This document shows, piece by piece, positions 7,901 to 10,207 of a stretch of DNA of 10,207 bases. The translations under genes were made by a program, and so were the position numbers. The stretch is from UBA6382 sp963631415 (GTDB lineage Bacteria > Bacteroidota > Bacteroidia > Bacteroidales > Bacteroidaceae), in assembly GCA_963631415.1 (NCBI GenBank), contig CAVGQS010000090.1:1-10207 (forward strand), read 5' to 3'. Below the pieces are notes generated by a model. It saw only the letters and a program-made list of their open reading frames with translations. It searched no databases and was not told the DNA's origin. Each line of letters opens with the position of its first letter. Position 1 is the first letter of the stretch.

Positions 7901-9039
7901 TGTTGCCACGCTTGGGCTACCAAATGCAGATACCCGAGAGCTTGAACAAGTTCGAATACTACGGGCGCGGTCCAGTCGGCAACTACAACGACCGCTGCAC
8001 GGGGTCATTCGTAGAGCGTTTCAGCAGCACTGTAGCACAACAGGTTGAGCATTTCCCCAAACCACAGGAAATGGCCAACCACGAAGACACTCGTTGGTGC
8101 TCTCTCACCAATGAGCAAGGTGACGGTGTTATCTTCATCGCCAACAACTGCATGAGTGTCCAGGCTCTACCCTACTCTGCATTGCAGATGACCACCGCCG
8201 CACACATGTATGAACTGGAGCCGACAGGACAAACATACTTGAACCTTGACCTCGGTGTTACCGGATTGGGTGGCACAAGTTGTGGACAAGCTCCTCCTTT
8301 AGAGTACGATAGAATTATGGCAAAGCCGAGTCTCTTTGGCTTTATCATCAGACCTATCAAGGCTAGCGACAACCGCACTGTGGTATCAAACGTCAAACCC
8401 GTTACGATTGCTCCAGTGTTGATAGACCGTGATAATCTCGGCACTCTGAAAATCACATCGTCAGCCCAAGACATGGATATCATCTACACCATTGACGGCA
8501 GAACAGAGCAGAAGTACACCGCACCTTTCAGCTTCAAGGAAGGCGGAACGATAACAGCATGGCCAGCTGGAAACAAAGCGGCTGACGTAAGTATGACTTT
8601 CGAAAAAATTGCGACCATCCCTGTCAAGGTAATGTTCTGCAGCAGTGAGGAGAACAAGGCAGAGGACACGCCCGCCGCAAACCTAACCGACGGCAACCTC
8701 GGAACAATCTGGCACACCATGTATTCCGTCACAATGGCCAACTTCCCCCACTGGGTGGACTTCGACTGCTACGAAACGAAGTCGCTGACCGGTTTTGCCT
8801 ACACGCCGCGTCAAGACAGTCCCAACGGCAACATTCGCGACTACGAAATCTATGTCAGCCAGGACGGCAAGAACTGGGGCGAGCCAATATGTCGAGGCAG
8901 TTTCAAGAACGACAGGACCAAGAAAAAGGTTCAGTTCAATGCTCCCGTAAAAGCTCGCTACCTGCGCTTCAAGGCACTGTCAAGCCAAGACGGCCAGGAC
9001 TATGCTTCTGGATCTGAATTCAGCATAATGGCAGAATAG
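4993..9039 (+). CDS. Secreted GH2 beta-galactosidase (LacZ-type) with C-terminal CHB_HEX_C-like and F5/8C/CBM32-like modules
   Basis: This is a retaining exo-glycosidase of family GH2, most likely acting on terminal beta-galactosides of host or dietary glycans in the periplasm. Sec signal peptide 1-22 (ANA|ES) has no lipobox Cys. Then: jelly-roll sugar-binding domain (~70-275), Ig-like domain (~277-402), TIM barrel (~402-690), second Ig-like/DUF4981-type domain (~690-790), Bgal_small domain (~815-1117), chitobiase-C-like sandwich (~1130-1208) and F5/8 type C domain (~1212-1347). In the barrel, acid/base Glu536 (SLGNEAG) and nucleophile Glu599 (SEYAHSMGN) match E. coli Glu461 and Glu537. Glu490 and His492 (ANIESHE) match the Mg ligands Glu416 and His418. 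Asn143, Phe663, Asn666 and His602 match Asn102, Phe601, Asn604 and His540. Oddities: Asn221 replaces Asp201, Gly1098 sits where Trp999 is expected, and the loop after Asn143 is about 17 residues longer. At 1348 aa it is far longer than LacZ (1024 aa). A beta-galactosidase name is the safest call, but specificity could differ. Confidence 0.9.
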   Translation: MKTVNRLLLALTLSASAATANAESFLLENYHMSTTQKAPAGTEWNDPTNLALNKEMPRAWFFSFQDKDNARKVLPENSTYWKSLDGMWKFHFSKTPDQRPADFFKQGYDTSAWDDIKVPGSWNIQGINKVNGERKYGSPIYVNQWVIFGSETKPGDWKKGVMRDRPTNYTTYEYRNEVGSYKRSFEIPQDWDGREVYISFDGVDSFFYLWINGQYVGFSKNSRNAARFNITRFLKKGNNEVSVEVYRSSDGSFLEAQDMFRMAGIFRTVALYSTPKVQVRDIVAIPDFDKTYDNGLLNVTASIRNLSSKKADEYTVRYSLYVNNLYQDDNTLVSTTESAPFTVNKAQEVDSKTTIYVVKPKKWSAEEPNRYSLVAELLDKKSNVIETVSTIVGFRKVEIRETAAQDDEYGKAGRYYFINNKNVKLKGVNRHETNPSLGHAITREQMEQEITLLKRANINHVRNSHYPDDPYWYYLCNKYGIYLEDEANIESHEYFYGEASLSHPKEWLPAHVARVVEMVHSDINNPSIVIWSLGNEAGPGHNFKAACDSLKTIDTSRPVQYERNNSIVDMGSNQYPSVGQTQAIASGAKGYVYPFHISEYAHSMGNAVGNLADIWAAVESSNFICGGAIWDWVDQAMWNYTPNGQRYLGYGGDFDDVPNDGQFCMNGIMFADLEPKPQYYEVKKVYQNISVKMNDARKGEIEIHNKNFFTGLSNYICEWSLWKNGNQVNVGEIDLEGLTPRTTKKICLPYDYNELDPAGDYFVKVQFILKHATPWADAGYVQAEDQFQIKAAQKPALCADDKSIAQLKTVEDGGMFKIAGQNFHVDFNLADGSIDKLIYDGTNVITPGCGPRLNAYRAFANNDNWTYNNWFKNGLHNLKHKVTDYKMQKNDNGSVSLVFTVYSQAPNAAHHQGGTDMNRNGKYVSRIVEDTNKPFGKDDFHFITKQIYTIHLDGSIELQSNITSNNSNLVLPRLGYQMQIPESLNKFEYYGRGPVGNYNDRCTGSFVERFSSTVAQQVEHFPKPQEMANHEDTRWCSLTNEQGDGVIFIANNCMSVQALPYSALQMTTAAHMYELEPTGQTYLNLDLGVTGLGGTSCGQAPPLEYDRIMAKPSLFGFIIRPIKASDNRTVVSNVKPVTIAPVLIDRDNLGTLKITSSAQDMDIIYTIDGRTEQKYTAPFSFKEGGTITAWPAGNKAADVSMTFEKIATIPVKVMFCSSEENKAEDTPAANLTDGNLGTIWHTMYSVTMANFPHWVDFDCYETKSLTGFAYTPRQDSPNGNIRDYEIYVSQDGKNWGEPICRGSFKNDRTKKKVQFNAPVKARYLRFKALSSQDGQDYASGSEFSIMAE

Positions 9040-9091
9040 CAAAGGAAGAGCTTTCCCAATTAGTGACAATCCTCAAACCAAGACTATACGT

Positions 9092-10123
9092 ATGAAATCA
9101 ACTAAGATTGCTATATACACAATGGTGACAGTTCTAGCCGTGCTGGGATGCAAAAATAACCATTACCAAACAGGTCAAACATCGAAAAACCAAGTTGAAG
9201 GTGACAGCATTGCTGTAACCGACTCCATTGAGCCTTCCAAAAAAGACGTGTCAAGCGAGAGCTTATTATTTTGGGCTTCTGACACGGCCGTTGCCACCAA
9301 CCCTAGATTGATGGTTTTGTTAGATACGTTATATCAGCACGTACGGAAAGACGACTTCCCTGCAGAGGCGAAAAAAGAGGAGAAATGGATGACGGAATAC
9401 CGTTCAAAACTTTGTCTCTATTATGATTCAGTTTCATTAGGCAGAAGAAATCTATCTAATTTCACAAAGGCCGAACGTGTTCTGAAAGAAGGTGCCAAAC
9501 TGTTGACGCTCGGAAGCCAAGAGAGTACAATGGAAATGATCGTATATAACGATGCATTAGCAACTTTTGAGCAATATAAGGCGTACTCTCACCTTACACA
9601 GATAGCAAACAAATTTAGAAATCAGGAAACCAAAGAACTTGTATACGAAGAATGGACCTTGTCTGAAAAAATGCGGAAACAGACAACTAAGGTAGTTGTC
9701 AAACTGGTTGGATTGAGCTATTGGGGCGGAAGCATCTCTGGTGTTGTGTGTACAGAAGCCGTATCCAAAATCTTGAATGCAAGAAACGGAATGTATCAAA
9801 TCATACAAGGAAAGAAAAAAACGAGAGGCAAAGATGTTTCTCTCAACAAATTCGAAGATACTTTGGTCGATTATTGCAACAAGTCTTTGGTAGAGATGGC
9901 AAAATACAGCGAATATTACCCCGGAACTGGATTCCACATCGAACTTCAAAATACAAAAAGCGAGATCAAAAAACTGCGTCCAATAATAAGCAAATGGATT
10001 AAAGTTATAGGCAAGTTGACAAGCGATGGAGCGTATACCAGTATATACAAACGAAGCAACATCAAGCATGCTTGTTCTTATATGCTGACAAAGTGGATAG
10101 ATTGCATTAAACAATCCATGTAA
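9092..10123 (+). CDS. Putative lipoprotein of unknown function, faintly LprI/DUF1311-like
   Basis: I do not recognise a characterised family with confidence. The 343-aa product begins MKSTKIAIY, a hydrophobic stretch and a lipobox-like VLGC, with the lipidated Cys at residue 20. The residues after Cys (KNNHYQ) lack the acidic run of the Bacteroidetes surface-export signal, so a periplasm-facing anchor is the simplest guess. A polar, Ser/Asp/Lys-rich linker runs to about residue 58. The rest is mostly helical with heptad-like charged stretches. Trp99-x3-Tyr-Arg-x3-Cys108 resembles the W..YR...C signature of the LprI/DUF1311 (lysozyme-inhibitor-like) group. A second helical region near 296-310 (PIISKWIKVIGKL) is similar in style. 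YWGGSISGVV (210-219) is the most distinctive motif and I believe it recurs in uncharacterised Bacteroidales proteins. The gene starts 52 bases after the GH2 stop on the same strand with no evident terminator, so it may be cotranscribed. Three 60-base samples are 35-38% GC, against about 53% for one sample of the GH2 gene. Confidence 0.7.
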   Translation: MKSTKIAIYTMVTVLAVLGCKNNHYQTGQTSKNQVEGDSIAVTDSIEPSKKDVSSESLLFWASDTAVATNPRLMVLLDTLYQHVRKDDFPAEAKKEEKWMTEYRSKLCLYYDSVSLGRRNLSNFTKAERVLKEGAKLLTLGSQESTMEMIVYNDALATFEQYKAYSHLTQIANKFRNQETKELVYEEWTLSEKMRKQTTKVVVKLVGLSYWGGSISGVVCTEAVSKILNARNGMYQIIQGKKKTRGKDVSLNKFEDTLVDYCNKSLVEMAKYSEYYPGTGFHIELQNTKSEIKKLRPIISKWIKVIGKLTSDGAYTSIYKRSNIKHACSYMLTKWIDCIKQSM

Positions 10124-10131
10124 TCGTGGCC

Positions 10132-10146
10132 TCGTCAATTGGACGA
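10132..10146 (+). repeat. Short inverted repeat after the lipoprotein gene
   Basis: TCGTC and GACGA form a perfect 5-bp stem around the 5-base loop AATTG, starting nine bases after the stop codon. It is followed by TATAATT rather than a T-run, so it is at best a weak terminator. Confidence 0.3.
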
Positions 10147-10148
10147 TA

Positions 10149-10168
10149 TAATTAGGGTCTGCTAATTA
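10149..10168 (+). repeat. Perfect 7-bp inverted repeat
   Basis: TAATTAG (10149-10155) and CTAATTA (10162-10168) are exact reverse complements around the 6-base spacer GGTCTG. An alternative overlapping pairing, GGGT (10155-10158) with ACCC (10169-10172), is also possible. The AT-rich dyad could be a protein-binding site or part of an element end. Its role is unknown. Confidence 0.4.
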
Positions 10169-10177
10169 ACCCAAATC

Positions 10178-10192
10178 TACTGAAATACAGTA
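10178..10192 (+). repeat. Short inverted repeat at the window end
   Basis: TACTG and CAGTA are exact reverse complements with a 5-base spacer (AAATA). It lies 9 bases beyond the previous dyad, just before TTAACTTGC, which resembles a -7 promoter box with one T missing. This may belong to the control region of whatever follows the window. Confidence 0.3.
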
Positions 10193-10207
10193 AATTAACT
10201 TGCAAAA

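Noticed and set aside
2757..9048. Repeated string ATAGCAAAGGA after the trkA and GH2 genes
   Set aside because: Eleven-base matches are expected by chance several times in a window of this size, and the surrounding bases do not match.
9042..9054. GGAAGAGCTTTCC near-palindrome after the GH2 stop as a terminator
   Set aside because: The stem is only 4 bp and no T-run follows; it is too weak to call.
10196..10203. TAACTTGC as a promoter at the window end
   Set aside because: It deviates from TAnnTTTG and has no TTTG at the -33 distance; it is kept only as part of the inverted-repeat finding.

Overview
The window looks like chromosomal DNA of a Bacteroidales bacterium, most likely from or near the Prevotella group. 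This rests on three things. The proteins have Bacteroidales-style sequences, for example the DXS core with VGIAEGHAVTF and the WHAPGK segment. Gene starts lack Shine-Dalgarno sequences. Good matches to the Bacteroidetes -7 promoter element (TAnnTTTG) lie upstream of two genes. The genus is inference; no rRNA or other marker gene is present.

Left part (1-4273, plus strand): the 3' three quarters of dxs (isoprenoid precursor synthesis), then trkA two bases after its stop, then trkH 54 bases further on. The three read as one operon. trkA and trkH give the cytoplasmic NAD-binding gate and the membrane subunit of one Trk-type potassium uptake system. dxs has no obvious mechanistic link to them.

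Middle (4274-4992): cdd (cytidine deaminase) on the minus strand, convergent with trkH and divergent from the next gene. The 222-base cdd/beta-galactosidase intergenic region carries a -7 type element for each direction and a small hairpin in the predicted leader of the galactosidase gene.

Right part (4993-10207, plus strand): a very large (1348 aa) exported GH2 enzyme of the LacZ type. It has extra C-terminal modules: a chitobiase-C-like beta-sandwich and an F5/8-type-C/CBM32-like domain. All catalytic and Mg-site residues are present. However, two substrate-shaping positions known from E. coli LacZ differ: Asp201 is Asn and Trp999 is Gly. There is also an insertion next to the active-site loop. 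It is followed by a gene for a 343-aa lipoprotein of unknown function with faint LprI/DUF1311-like features and lower GC. The last 80 bases hold three small inverted repeats packed together, possibly a regulatory region or the edge of a mobile element. No SusC/SusD, regulator or transposase gene lies within the window.

Most of the window is ordinary core metabolism. I do not see a defence system, CRISPR array, RNA gene or clearly novel multi-gene system. The items most worth a second look are the altered active site of the GH2 enzyme and its lipoprotein neighbour.
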